From contig JBBSJP010000013.1 of assembly GCA_038257155.1 (NCBI GenBank), positions 34,068 through 98,067 of the forward strand: a DNA stretch of 64,000 nt. Direction: 5' to 3'. Source of the DNA: JANJTY01 sp038257155 (GTDB lineage Bacteria > Pseudomonadota > Gammaproteobacteria > Xanthomonadales > Xanthomonadaceae). The stretch's first letter is position 1, and each line of letters begins with the position of its first letter. Of the stretch, positions 42,649 through 51,539 are shown one piece after another. Made by a program: the position numbers and the translations under genes. The notes beneath the pieces were generated by a model. The model saw only the letters and a program-made list of their open reading frames with translations, was not told the DNA's origin and made no database searches.

Positions 42649-43933
42649 CCATGCCTTCCTCACCAGGCAGGCGCTGGAATCCGCCGCCCTGGGCACGACC
42701 AAGCGGCAACGGCGCCGGCAGGGCGCGGGCATCGCTATGACGGCTGAGGAAGGCATCGATCTGGCGCGCGTTCTCGTCGGGCAGCACCGAGCAGGTTGCA
42801 TAGACTAGACGCCCACCCGGCTGCAGCATAGGCCAGAGCGCATCCAGTAGTCGTGCCTGCTCCCGCAACAATCCGTCGATATCACTTTCGCGGCGGTGCA
42901 GCAGGATGTCGGGCTGGCGCCGGATGATGCCGGTGGCCGAGCAAGGTGCATCGAGCAGGATGCGGTCGAAGGGCTGGCCGTCCCACCACCCGGACTCGGC
43001 CGCATCGGCCGTGTGAAGGGTGGCTGCAAGGCCCAGTCTGTGCAGGTTCTCCTGCATGCGACCGATGCGGCTTGGGTCGCGCTCAACGGCGTGCAGTTGC
43101 AGATCGCCGCCTGCGCGTTCCAGCAGGTGTGCGGTCTTGCCACCGGGTGCCGCGCAGGCATCAAGTACGCGCTCGCCTGGCTGGCAATCGAGCGCTTCGG
43201 CGACCGCCTGGGCAGCGCCGTCCTGCACCGACACCCAGCCTTCCTTCCAGCCCGGCAGGCTGGCGGGTGCCATGCGCTGCGCGCAGCGCAGGGCGTCTGG
43301 CAGATACTCGAGGATGTCGGTTTCGATGCCACCTTCCTGCAGCCGCGCACGGTATTCATCGCGACTGCAGAAACGTCGATTGACGCGCAGCCATAGCGGC
43401 GCTTCGCTCAGGTTGGCTTGCAGGATCGTTGGCGTTTCATCGCCGTAGGCTTGCTGCAGGGCGCGCAGAAGCCAGCCCGGATGGCTGTGCGCCAGGGCCG
43501 GATCGGCATCGACTGCCGCGAGCAGGGCGACGCGCTCGCGCGCAAAACGACGTAGTACGGCGTTGACCAGGCCCACATGCCGCGGTTGCCCGAGGGTGCG
43601 GGCCGATTCGGCCGTCGCCGATATCACCGCGTAGTCCGGCATGCCGAGCGCGTCGAGCTGGGCCATGCCGACAAGCAGCAGGGCGCGGATCTGCGCCAGC
43701 TTCTGTGGCAACGGCCGATCCATCAGGCGCGCCAGCGCGGCCTCGTAGCGGCGCAACCCGCGCAGGCTGGCGAACAACATGGCTTCGAGCAGGGCGCGGT
43801 CGCGTGAATCCGCCAATCGATCAAGCTCAGGCGCCAGTGCGGCACGCAGCGATTGGCCCGCGGTGCTGACGCTGGCCAGGGCGCGCGCCGCGCCGGCACG
43901 CGCCAACTCTCCACGCGTCATTGGCCCGGACAT
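42611..43933 (-). CDS. rsmB: 16S rRNA m5C967 methyltransferase
   Basis: 440 residues. The N-terminal NusB-like domain (DRALLEAMLFASLRGLRRYE, VGLVNAVLRRFAR) is followed by the SAM-dependent methyltransferase domain: LDACAAPGGKTAHLLE, LDAPCSATGIIRRQPD with one catalytic Cys, and VYATCSVLPDEN with the other. It methylates cytosine 967 of 16S rRNA. Both the ATG at 43933 and one at 43921 (MTRGELARAGAARAL) are possible. It normally follows fmt directly; here about 270 bases separate them. Confidence 0.95.
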   Translation of the reverse strand: MSGPMTRGELARAGAARALASVSTAGQSLRAALAPELDRLADSRDRALLEAMLFASLRGLRRYEAALARLMDRPLPQKLAQIRALLLVGMAQLDALGMPDYAVISATAESARTLGQPRHVGLVNAVLRRFARERVALLAAVDADPALAHSHPGWLLRALQQAYGDETPTILQANLSEAPLWLRVNRRFCSRDEYRARLQEGGIETDILEYLPDALRCAQRMAPASLPGWKEGWVSVQDGAAQAVAEALDCQPGERVLDACAAPGGKTAHLLERAGGDLQLHAVERDPSRIGRMQENLHRLGLAATLHTADAAESGWWDGQPFDRILLDAPCSATGIIRRQPDILLHRRESDIDGLLREQARLLDALWPMLQPGGRLVYATCSVLPDENARQIDAFLSRHSDARALPAPLPLGRAQGGGFQRLPGEEGMDGFFVALLERAA

Positions 43934-44202
43934 TTCACGAGGTCGCGGGAAAATTCACGTCTGCGTTCGCTGTGGCGGTTTCTCCCGCTAGCAGCGCGTC
44001 TAACAGGCCTTCCGCCCGAATTTTCCCACTGGCGCGGCGCTCACTTGGTCTTTGCGGCATTGGGCCGCTTGCGCGGCTACCCGGGGCTGCGCCCCGACGC
44101 TGCGCACCTGCACGCCATGGCGCCTTGCGCTTGCCGCAAATCCGCTCGGAGCGATAGCTCCGCGTAGCGGCGAGGCCGCCGAACGTGATCATCCGCGCCC
44201 CC
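43934..44202. other. unusual intergenic spacer between fmt and rsmB
   Basis: A 269-base spacer in a locus where the genes usually abut. It contains a 10-bp inverted repeat, GGGAAAATTC at 43947-43956 with GAATTTTCCC at 44018-44027, and a very GC-rich part rich in small dyads (for example GGGGC/GCCCC near 44082-44096). No credible ORF, RNA gene or transposase end was identified. Confidence 0.5.
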
Positions 44203-45138
44203 TCATAAAATGTCCGGGCGGGCTCGGCGCGCGTTGAGAAAGTCGCCAATGGCGATGGCTTTGCCGCCCGCCCGCTGCACGCGCAGCAGGCGCAGCACGC
44301 CTTCGCCACAGGCCAGGTCCAGGCTTTGCGCACTGGCCGCGAGCTCACTGCCCGGACGCGCGTCATGTCGTGTCAGTACCGCCTCGGCCGAATGCACGCG
44401 CAGGCGCTCGCCGTCGAGTTCGATCTCGGCCACCGGCCAGGGCTGAAAAGCGCGGACTTTGCGCTCCAGTTCGACCGCTGGCAGCGACAGATCGAGCACG
44501 GCCTCGGCCTTGTCGAGTTTGTGCGCATATGTCACACCATCGATTGGCTGCGCCTGCGCCACCGGGAGCGTACCGCTACGAAACTGGTTCAGTGCGTTGC
44601 CAAGTACTTCCGCGCCGAGTTCGGCAAGGCGATCGTGCAAGCTTCCGCCGCTTTCGTCCGGCGCGATCGGCGTGCGCAGGCTGAGCATCACCGGGCCGGT
44701 ATCGAGGCCTTTCTCCATCTGCATCAGGCAGACACCGGTCTCGCTGTCGCCGGCCTGGATGGCGCGCTGGATCGGAGCCGCGCCGCGCCAACGCGGCAGC
44801 AATGAGGCGTGCACGTTCCAGCAGCCATGGCGCGGAATGTCCAGCACCGCCTGCGGCAGCATCAGCCCGTAGGCAATCACGATCATCAGATCGGGCTGCA
44901 ACTCGCGCAGCGCGGCCTGCGCCTCGGCGTCGCGCAGGGTGCGCGGCTGGCGCACCTCAATGCCGCGCGCCATGGCGAGTCGCTTGACCGGGCTGGCACT
45001 GAGCTGGCGGCCACGACCCGCGGGTCGATCGGGCTGGGTGTAGACCGCCTGCACGGTATCGGGCCCGTCCAGCAGCACGCGCAGGCAAGGCAGGGAAAAC
45101 TCGGGGGTGCCGGCGAATACCAGCTTCAGGGGCTTCAC
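44203..45138 (-). CDS. fmt: methionyl-tRNA formyltransferase
   Basis: 311 residues, formylates initiator Met-tRNA. The start is a GTG at 45138 giving MKPLKLVFAGTPEFSLPCL. Family motifs: DRPAGRGRQLSASPVKRLA, YGLMLPQAVLDIPRHGCWNV, HASLLPRWRGAAPIQRAI (Asn/His catalytic region) and GDSETGVCLMQMEKGLDTGP. The C-terminal OB-fold region has KAEAVLDLS and VRAFQPWPVAE. It lies 14 bases downstream of def, the enzyme that later removes the formyl group, and is certainly in the same operon. Confidence 0.96.
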   Translation of the reverse strand: MKPLKLVFAGTPEFSLPCLRVLLDGPDTVQAVYTQPDRPAGRGRQLSASPVKRLAMARGIEVRQPRTLRDAEAQAALRELQPDLMIVIAYGLMLPQAVLDIPRHGCWNVHASLLPRWRGAAPIQRAIQAGDSETGVCLMQMEKGLDTGPVMLSLRTPIAPDESGGSLHDRLAELGAEVLGNALNQFRSGTLPVAQAQPIDGVTYAHKLDKAEAVLDLSLPAVELERKVRAFQPWPVAEIELDGERLRVHSAEAVLTRHDARPGSELAASAQSLDLACGEGVLRLLRVQRAGGKAIAIGDFLNARRARPDIL

Positions 45139-45152
45139 GGAGCTGACGGGTC

Positions 45153-45653
45153 TTACGCGGCGCGGCGTTGCTTCTGAAGCTTCTTGCGAACCTGCTCGCG
45201 CTTCAGGGGCGAAAGGTAGTCAACGAACACCTTGCCTTCCAGATGGTCGATCTCGTGCTGGATGCATACCGCCAGCAGACCTTCGGCCTGCAACTCGAAC
45301 GGATTGCCGTCGCGGTCCAGGGCGCGCACCGCGATGCGCTCGGCCCGCGTCACGTCGGCAAAGATGCCCGGCACCGACAGGCAGCCTTCCTGGCAGACCT
45401 GCTCCCCATCGCGCAAGAGGATCTCCGGGTTGATGAAGACCAGCGGTTCATCCTTGTTCTCGGAGACGTCGATCACCATGAAACGCAGGTGTCTGTCGAC
45501 CTGTGTCGCAGCCAGGCCAATGCCTGGCGCGTCATACATGGTCTCGAACATGTCATCGATCAACTGCCGCAGGGGTGCGTCCACGCGCTCGACCTGCTTG
45601 GCGCGGGTGCGCAGCCGGGGGTCGGGAAATTCGAGTATGGGAAGCTTGGCCAT
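45153..45653 (-). CDS. def: peptide deformylase
   Basis: 166 residues from the ATG at 45653 (MAKLPILEFPDPRLRTRA). All three deformylase motifs are present: GIGLAATQV, the metal-binding Cys in EGCLSVPGI, and QHEIDHLEGKVFVDYL with the two His ligands and catalytic Glu. It removes the N-formyl group from nascent proteins. It is the first gene of the def-fmt operon and is divergent from the LysM gene. Confidence 0.97.
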   Translation of the reverse strand: MAKLPILEFPDPRLRTRAKQVERVDAPLRQLIDDMFETMYDAPGIGLAATQVDRHLRFMVIDVSENKDEPLVFINPEILLRDGEQVCQEGCLSVPGIFADVTRAERIAVRALDRDGNPFELQAEGLLAVCIQHEIDHLEGKVFVDYLSPLKREQVRKKLQKQRRAA

Positions 45654-45753
45654 GGTCGCTCGCTGCAAATCGGATGCAATCCGGGCCGCACGCAGCGCCC
45701 GGACGGGTGTAGAGTGTACCCCGCAGTTGCGGAGGACGGTGCCCGGCGGGCCG

Positions 45754-45782
45754 TTCCGATTGTCTTTCGTTTGGGCTATAGT
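45754..45782 (+). promoter_or_regulatory. candidate promoter for the LysM gene
   Basis: TATAGT at 45777-45782 is a good -10 (five of six); TTCCGA at 45754-45759, 17 bases upstream, is a weak -35. It would start transcription about 20 bases before the ATG at 45812. Confidence 0.4.
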
Positions 45783-45811
45783 CAGCCCAACCTGCTTGGG
45801 GAATCAGGTAG

Positions 45812-46981
45812 ATGGCGGCCATGTTTAAAAAAATACTTACATTCAGCGCAGCAGCCCTGCTCACCCTTACGGGACTCGTCGTCGCAGCCGAACTGCGCCG
45901 CGACCATCCCGATACGTATGTCGTCCAGAAGGGCGACACACTCTGGGACATTGCGGGTCGTTTTCTCGACAGGCCTTGGCAGTGGCCGGAAATCTGGCAG
46001 GCCAACCCGCAGGTCGAGAACCCTCATCTCATCTATCCGGGTGATGTACTCACCCTGGTGTATGCCGATGGCCGAGCCAGGGTCGGTATCACCAAGCTAT
46101 CGCCGCAGATCCGGCGCGAGCCGGCTGACGCGGTCACGGCGATTCCGTTGTCGGACATCGAGGCCTACCTGACCAGCTACTGGGTCTTGCAGGAAGGCGA
46201 GTTGGCAAACCTGCCTTATGTGCTGGGACTGGAAGAGGGCCGCACGCGGTCCACCTCCGGCCAGACCATCTATGTGCGCGGACTGCAGGATGCCCAGTCG
46301 GGTGATCGCTTCTCGGTGGTGCGCCCGACGGTGCGCTATGCCGTCCACCCGCATCCGGCCACCGGCAAGCGCCAGTCCCGGCAAACGCCGTGGGAAGCAG
46401 GACGCGGCGTGGTTTATCAGCCGCCATCGCATCGCTGGGCTGAATTTGCGGCAGTCGACAACGACTTCGAGGTGATCGGTTACGAGGCGCGTGAAGTCGC
46501 GACCGGCATCGTGACGCGTGCCGGGGATCCGGCCGTCGTGCTGCTGACCGGCGAGGGTCTGGAGGTGGCCAAGGGCGATCTGCTGATGAAGACGCCGGAT
46601 CAAGCCTACGACCTGAGCTTCATGCCCAAGGCGCCGAGTCAGATACCTGCCCACGCCCGCATCCTGGCAGTTTCCGACGTGGCGGTAACCTTCTCTGGCC
46701 CGGGCCGCGTAGTGGCGCTCTCGGTAGGAAGCGAGGACGGCATCAGCAACGGCGACGTGTTCTCGGTCTGGACCGAGGGCGAGGAAGTGCCGGACAACGT
46801 CAAGCACGCACGCAACAAGCTGGCGGCCAACTATCCATCGAACCGGGTGAAGTTGCCGGATGAGTTCAATGGCCATGTGATGGTGTTCCGTACCTTCGGT
46901 CGGGTCAGTTACGGCTTGGTCATGGACGGCATTCGTCCGACCCGGATCCACGACAAGCTCAAGGCGCCCGATCACATGTGA
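45812..46981 (+). CDS. exported LysM domain protein
   Basis: 389 residues with signal peptide (FKKILTFSAAALLTLTGLVVAAE). A single LysM domain follows (DTYVVQKGDTLWDIAGRF through PEIWQANPQVENPHLIYPGD), expected to bind peptidoglycan. A long C-terminal region of beta-rich sequence with no named domain comes next. The ATG at 45821 has better spacing to an AGGT site than 45812; either is possible. This gene type is regularly found between def and dprA in gammaproteobacteria. A clear terminator follows it. Confidence 0.9.
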   Translation: MAAMFKKILTFSAAALLTLTGLVVAAELRRDHPDTYVVQKGDTLWDIAGRFLDRPWQWPEIWQANPQVENPHLIYPGDVLTLVYADGRARVGITKLSPQIRREPADAVTAIPLSDIEAYLTSYWVLQEGELANLPYVLGLEEGRTRSTSGQTIYVRGLQDAQSGDRFSVVRPTVRYAVHPHPATGKRQSRQTPWEAGRGVVYQPPSHRWAEFAAVDNDFEVIGYEAREVATGIVTRAGDPAVVLLTGEGLEVAKGDLLMKTPDQAYDLSFMPKAPSQIPAHARILAVSDVAVTFSGPGRVVALSVGSEDGISNGDVFSVWTEGEEVPDNVKHARNKLAANYPSNRVKLPDEFNGHVMVFRTFGRVSYGLVMDGIRPTRIHDKLKAPDHM

Positions 46982-47008
46982 TCGAGGTGCGGGTCGCTTT
47001 ACCTGCAG

Positions 47009-47044
47009 GGCCCGGCCGCTCCAACGGCCGGGCCTTTGCGTTTC
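47009..47044 (+). terminator. Rho-independent terminator after the LysM gene
   Basis: A perfect 10-bp GC stem (47009-47018 with 47025-47034), loop CTCCAA, followed by TTTGCGTTTC. It lies right before dprA. Confidence 0.85.
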
Positions 47045-47048
47045 AGGG

Positions 47049-48179
47049 ATGATGCCAATGACCGTCGATGACGCCAGTGCCTGGCTCAGGCTGATTCTTG
47101 CTCCCAAACTGGGGGCCGGCGGCGTCCGTCGTCTGGTCGAGCATTTCGGTTCGGCCGCAGCGGCCGTTGCAGCGTCACGTGCGGCGCAGCGCGAACTGGG
47201 ACTCGCCGAACCCACGCTGGACGCCCTGAATCGCCCGGATGCAACGGCCCTGGAATGCGCAGAACGCTGGCTGAAGGGAGCCGGACATCGCCTGATTGCC
47301 TGGAGCGACGAGGACTATCCGGCCTTGCTGCGTCGCGCGCCGAATCCTCCCGCCGCGCTGTTTGTCGATGGTCAGGTCGACGTGCTGTGGTCGGCCCAGA
47401 TCGCCGTGGTGGGCAGTCGCAATCCCACTGCCGCAGGCATTGATCATGCTGCCGATTTTGCCGACAGCTTCTGCCGCTCGGGTTTTACTGTGACCAGCGG
47501 CCTGGCCGAGGGCATCGATGCCGCCGCCCACCGCGCGGTAGTGAAGGCTGGCGGAACAACCATAGCCGTGGTTGCGACAGGCCTGGATCTGGTCTACCCG
47601 GCCCGGCACGCCCACCTGGCCGAGGCGATTGCCGAACACGGGGCTGTGGTCAGTGAGTACCCGCCGGGTACCGAAGCGCGGCGCGAGTACTTCCCGCAGC
47701 GCAACCGCATCATTGCTGGCCTCAGTCTGGGCACCCTGGTGGTGGAAGCCGCGCTTCGCAGCGGCGCCCTGATCACTGCGCGGTTAGCTTCCGAGGCCGG
47801 ACGCGAGATATTCGCCCTGCCCGGTTCGATCCATAACCCGATGGCCAAGGGCTGTCACCGACTGATCCGCGACGGCGCGGCCCTGGTGGAAACCAGCGCC
47901 GAGGTGATCGACGCGCTGGGCCCGGTCGCCGAGGAACTGGCCGCGCACCTGCGACAACGCCTCGACCCGGAGCCGGCCGGAAGCGCAACGCCGCGCACCC
48001 TATCCAAGGACCCGCAACGTGCCCGTGTCTGGCGCGCCCTGGGCCACGATCCGGTCGATCTGGATGCCCTGGTGCGGCGCACGGGATTGACGGTCGATGC
48101 CCTATCGGCCATGCTGCTGTCAATGGAGCTGGAGGGTGAAGTGGTCGCCGAACGGGGCCGTTACACCCGCCGCACCTGA
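47049..48179 (+). CDS. dprA: DNA processing protein DprA
   Basis: 376 residues. DprA protects incoming single-stranded DNA and loads RecA during natural transformation. The Rossmann-like core has IAVVGSRNPTAAG, SGLAEGIDAAAHRA, TIAVVATGLDLVYPARHAHL, EYPPGTEARREYFPQRNRII and LVVEAALRSGALITARLA. The C-terminal winged helix (RVWRALGHDPVDLDALVRRT) is present. Three clustered ATGs exist (47049, 47052, 47058); the last has the best distance to AGGG at 47045-47048. It is followed by smg. Confidence 0.96.
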   Translation: MMPMTVDDASAWLRLILAPKLGAGGVRRLVEHFGSAAAAVAASRAAQRELGLAEPTLDALNRPDATALECAERWLKGAGHRLIAWSDEDYPALLRRAPNPPAALFVDGQVDVLWSAQIAVVGSRNPTAAGIDHAADFADSFCRSGFTVTSGLAEGIDAAAHRAVVKAGGTTIAVVATGLDLVYPARHAHLAEAIAEHGAVVSEYPPGTEARREYFPQRNRIIAGLSLGTLVVEAALRSGALITARLASEAGREIFALPGSIHNPMAKGCHRLIRDGAALVETSAEVIDALGPVAEELAAHLRQRLDPEPAGSATPRTLSKDPQRARVWRALGHDPVDLDALVRRTGLTVDALSAMLLSMELEGEVVAERGRYTRRT

Positions 48180-48222
48180 GGCGTCCCCCACCGCGCCGCG
48201 GTCTGGCGCAGGCAGAGGCTGG

Positions 48223-48702
48223 ATGAAAGAGACCATACTGGACGTACTGCTTTACCTGTTCGAAAACTACTTCTACGACGACCCCGATGCCGTCCGCGAC
48301 CGGGATTCGCTGCAAGCCAGCCTGATCCAGGCGGGGTTTGCCCCCTCCGAGATCAATCGCGCCTTCGACTGGCTGGACGAGCTGTCCGAAAGCCGTCCGG
48401 CGATGGCTGCGCGCAGTGGCGAAGCGCCGGGCCCGGTGCGGCTTTATGGCGACGTGGAAGAGGCCAGGCTCGATACCGAGTGCCGCGGTTTTCTGATGTT
48501 TCTGGAGCAAAGCGGCGTGCTGGACGCGCAGCAGCGCGAGCTGGTGCTCGATCGCGCCATGGCGCTGGATCAGGACGAGGTCGATCTGGAAGACCTGAAG
48601 TGGGTGGTGCTGATGGTGCTGTTCAATCAGCCCGGCTCCGAGGCCGCCTATGCCTGGATGGAGAATCTCATCTTCGAGGACGAGGGTGAGCTGGTGCATT
48701 GA
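48223..48702 (+). CDS. smg: Smg family protein (DUF494)
   Basis: 159 residues, opening MKETILDVLLYLFENYF, a start that marks the Smg/DUF494 family, and containing ASLIQAGFAPSEINRAFDWL, LDTECRGFLMFLEQSGVLD and LEDLKWVVLMVLFNQPG. The family is found next to dprA and topA in many gammaproteobacteria and its biochemical function is unknown. The ATG at 48223 follows AGAGG. A terminator hairpin lies just downstream. Confidence 0.93.
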   Translation: MKETILDVLLYLFENYFYDDPDAVRDRDSLQASLIQAGFAPSEINRAFDWLDELSESRPAMAARSGEAPGPVRLYGDVEEARLDTECRGFLMFLEQSGVLDAQQRELVLDRAMALDQDEVDLEDLKWVVLMVLFNQPGSEAAYAWMENLIFEDEGELVH

Positions 48703-48734
48703 CGCGGCAAACCCGCACTGCAGCGGACAAAGCC

Positions 48735-48766
48735 GGCCCGTGTCCACGCACGGGCCGTCGTCTTTT
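48735..48766 (+). terminator. Rho-independent terminator after smg
   Basis: An 8-bp stem GGCCCGTG/CACGGGCC (48735-48742 with 48749-48756), loop TCCACG, followed by GTCGTCTTTT. The T-run is short and offset by a few bases. Confidence 0.7.
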
Positions 48767-48790
48767 GGGGCTCCGCCAGAAAGCAAAAAC

Positions 48791-48819
48791 TTGACAGGAA
48801 GCCCATCCCTGTGTTTCCA
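48791..48819 (+). promoter_or_regulatory. candidate promoter upstream of topA
   Basis: A perfect TTGACA -35 (48791-48796), then 17 bases and TTTCCA as a poor -10. Between it and topA lies an 8-bp inverted repeat (GACGCCTG at 48900-48907 with CAGGCGTC at 48923-48930) without a T-run, possibly a regulatory or leader structure. Confidence 0.4.
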
Positions 48820-48972
48820 GTGAAAAAGGGACGACCCAGCCGGCAGGTCGGGTCGAGGGGCTTTCGACGAGGCTGCAGGGCGGGTATCGCCTGTCAAACG
48901 ACGCCTGTGTCCGATGCGGATGCAGGCGTCCTAACGTAAACGCGACGGATTGCGCAGGACGATCAAGGACAC

Positions 48973-51498
48973 ATGGCGAAGAACCTTCTCATCGTTGAAT
49001 CGCCGGCCAAGGCCAAGACGATCAACAAGTACCTCGGCAAGGACTTTCAGGTCCTGGCCTCGTATGGACATGTGCGCGATCTGGTGCCGAAGGAAGGCGC
49101 GGTCGATACCGAACGTGGCTTCGCGATGAACTACAGCCTGATCGAGCGCAACGAACGACACGTCGACGCCATCGCCAAGGCCGCGCGCAGCGCCGAGAAC
49201 CTGTTTCTGGCAACCGACCCGGACCGCGAGGGTGAGGCGATTTCCTGGCATATCGCCGAGATCCTGCGCGAGCGCGGATTGCTCGAAGGCAAGCCGCTGC
49301 ACCGCGTCATCTTCACCGAGATCACGCCGCGCGCCATCAAGGAAGCCATGGCGCATCCGCGCCGGGTGTCCACCGATCTGGTCAACGCCCAGCAGGCCCG
49401 CCGCGCGCTGGACTACCTGGTCGGCTTCAACCTGTCGCCGGTGCTGTGGCGCAAGGTGCAACGTGGCCTGTCGGCCGGTCGGGTGCAGTCGCCGGCCTTG
49501 TGCATGATCGTGCAGCGCGAGGAAGAGATCGAAGCCTTCGTGCCGCGCGAATACTGGACCATGCAGGCCGAGTGCGCCCATGCCCAGCAGCCTTTCACCG
49601 CGCGCCTGCTGAAGCTCGACGGCAAGAAATTCGAGCAGTTCGATCTGACCAATGCTGCCGACGCGCAGGCTGCGCAGGCGCGCCTGGAATCTGCCGCCAA
49701 CGGCGCCCTGCTGGTTGCCGATGTGCAGTCGAAGGAGCGCAAGCGACGGGCCTCGCCGCCCTTCATCACCTCCACCCTGCAGCAGGAAGCGGCGCGCAAG
49801 CTCGGCTTCTCGACCAGCCGCACCATGCGCGTCGCGCAGAAACTCTATGAGGGCGTGACGCTGGGCAGCGAAGGCTCGGTCGGCCTGATCAGCTACATGC
49901 GTACCGACTCGACGCACATCTCGCAGGAAGCCCTGGCCGAACTGCGCGAAGTCATCGTGCGTGATTTCGGCAACAAGGCCTTGCCCGAACAGCCCAACGT
50001 CTACAAGACCAAGTCGAAGAACGCCCAGGAAGCGCACGAGGCGATCCGGCCCACCTCTTCGCTGCGCAATCCGGCCAGTGTGGCGGCTTATCTGAATCCG
50101 GACGAGGCCAAGCTGTATGAGCTGATCTGGAAGCGCACCGTCGCCAGCCAGATGATCCACGCCACGCTCAACACCGTGTCGGTCGACCTGGCTGCAGGCA
50201 GTGAACACAGCTTCCGCGCCAGCGGCACCACGATCATCGATGCGGGCTTTCTGGCGGTGTACGAGGAAGGCAAGGATGCCAAGAGCAGCGAGGACGAGGA
50301 CGAGGGTCGCAAGCTGCCGCTGATGCAGAAGGGCGACCGCGTGCCCCTGACGTCGATCCACACCGACCAGCACTTCACCGAGCCGCCGCCGCGCTACTCC
50401 GAGGCCAGCCTGGTTAAGGCGCTGGAAGAGTTCGGCATTGGCCGACCGTCGACCTATGCCAGCATCATCCAGACCCTGCTGACGCGCGAATACGTGTTCC
50501 TCGACAGCCGTCGCTTCATGCCGACCGACGTGGGTCGCGCGGTGGCGAAGTTCCTGATGGGTCATTTCGCCAAGTACGTCGACTACGACTTCACCGCCAA
50601 GCTCGAAGACGAGCTCGATGCCGTCTCGCGCGGCGAGGAAGACTGGATTCCGCTGCTAGAGCGCTTCTGGAAGCCGTTCAAGTCGATGGTGGTCGAGAAG
50701 AGCGAGTCGGTCGACCGCAGCGAGGCGACCGGCGCGCGCGTGCTCGGCAACGATCCCAAGTCGGGCAAGCCGGTCAGCGTGCGGCTCGGTCGTTACGGCC
50801 CGTTCGCGCAAATCGGCACCGCCGAGGACGAAGACAAGCCGCGTTTCGCCTCCTTGCGTCCGGGTCAGAGCATGCACACCATCAGCCTCGACGATGCCCT
50901 GCATCTGTTCCTGATGCCACGCGTGCTGGGCATGGATGGCGAGGAAGAAATCAGCGTCGGCATCGGTCGCTTCGGACCCTTCGCCAAGCGCGGCAGCTCC
51001 TACGCCTCGCTGCGCAAGGAAGACGATCCGTACACGATTACCCTGACCCAGGCCCTGCAGCTGATCCGCGACAAGGAGGAGGCCGCCGCCAACCGCATCA
51101 TCAAGCAGTGGGAAGGGGCCACTGTGCAGGTCCTGAACGGCCGCTACGGCCCCTACATCTCGGATGGCGAGAAGAACGGCAAGATCCCCAAGGAGCGCGA
51201 GCCGGCCTCGATGACCCTGGAAGAATGCCAGCAGATCCTGGTCGAATCCGGCAAGCCGGTTCGCAGCCGTGGCCGCGGTGGCAAGAAGACCGCCGCCAAG
51301 AAGGCGCCTGCCAAGAAGGTCGCCGAAAAGAAGGCACCGGCAAAGAAGGCACCAGCCAAGAAGGCTCCTGCCAAGAAGGCTCCGGCGAAGAAATCGGCGG
51401 CCAAGAAAGCCGCCAGCAAGAAGGCGCCAGCCAAGAAGGCGCCAGCCAAGAAGGCTGCGGTGAAGAAGGCTGCGGTAGAGAAAGCGGTCACTGCCTGA
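48973..51498 (+). CDS. topA: DNA topoisomerase I
   Basis: 841-residue type IA topoisomerase that relaxes negative supercoils. The Toprim domain has LLIVESPAKAKTINKYLGK and ATDPDREGEAISWHIAE. The active-site Tyr lies in GLISYMRTDSTHIS (about residue 311). The gate and toroid motifs RRALDYLVGFNLSPVLWRKV and FGIGRPSTYASIIQTL are intact. The C-terminus has three topoisomerase C-terminal repeats (LGRYGPFAQIG, IGRFGPFAKRG, NGRYGPYISDG) and no Cys4 zinc fingers. It ends in a Lys/Ala/Pro-rich tail of about 70 residues (KKAPAKK repeats) that should bind DNA or protein electrostatically. Confidence 0.97.
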   Translation: MAKNLLIVESPAKAKTINKYLGKDFQVLASYGHVRDLVPKEGAVDTERGFAMNYSLIERNERHVDAIAKAARSAENLFLATDPDREGEAISWHIAEILRERGLLEGKPLHRVIFTEITPRAIKEAMAHPRRVSTDLVNAQQARRALDYLVGFNLSPVLWRKVQRGLSAGRVQSPALCMIVQREEEIEAFVPREYWTMQAECAHAQQPFTARLLKLDGKKFEQFDLTNAADAQAAQARLESAANGALLVADVQSKERKRRASPPFITSTLQQEAARKLGFSTSRTMRVAQKLYEGVTLGSEGSVGLISYMRTDSTHISQEALAELREVIVRDFGNKALPEQPNVYKTKSKNAQEAHEAIRPTSSLRNPASVAAYLNPDEAKLYELIWKRTVASQMIHATLNTVSVDLAAGSEHSFRASGTTIIDAGFLAVYEEGKDAKSSEDEDEGRKLPLMQKGDRVPLTSIHTDQHFTEPPPRYSEASLVKALEEFGIGRPSTYASIIQTLLTREYVFLDSRRFMPTDVGRAVAKFLMGHFAKYVDYDFTAKLEDELDAVSRGEEDWIPLLERFWKPFKSMVVEKSESVDRSEATGARVLGNDPKSGKPVSVRLGRYGPFAQIGTAEDEDKPRFASLRPGQSMHTISLDDALHLFLMPRVLGMDGEEEISVGIGRFGPFAKRGSSYASLRKEDDPYTITLTQALQLIRDKEEAAANRIIKQWEGATVQVLNGRYGPYISDGEKNGKIPKEREPASMTLEECQQILVESGKPVRSRGRGGKKTAAKKAPAKKVAEKKAPAKKAPAKKAPAKKAPAKKSAAKKAASKKAPAKKAPAKKAAVKKAAVEKAVTA
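51286..51490 (+). repeat. tandem repeats coding the KKAPA tail of TopA
   Basis: About a dozen imperfect 12- to 15-base units of the form GCCAAGAAGGCNCC code for alternating KK and APA residues. Copy number is likely to vary between strains because of slippage. Confidence 0.85.
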
Positions 51499-51539
51499 AG
51501 CCGTGGGGCAGCAGGCTTTCCGGTGCGGAAGCCTGCCGC

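Noticed and set aside
48900..48930. 8-bp inverted repeat before topA as a terminator
   Set aside because: No T-run on either strand and it lies between the promoter candidate and the start codon; kept only as a remark under the topA promoter.
51286..51490. Short direct repeats as a CRISPR array
   Set aside because: Units are contiguous, in frame and code for the KKAPA tail of TopA; there are no spacers.
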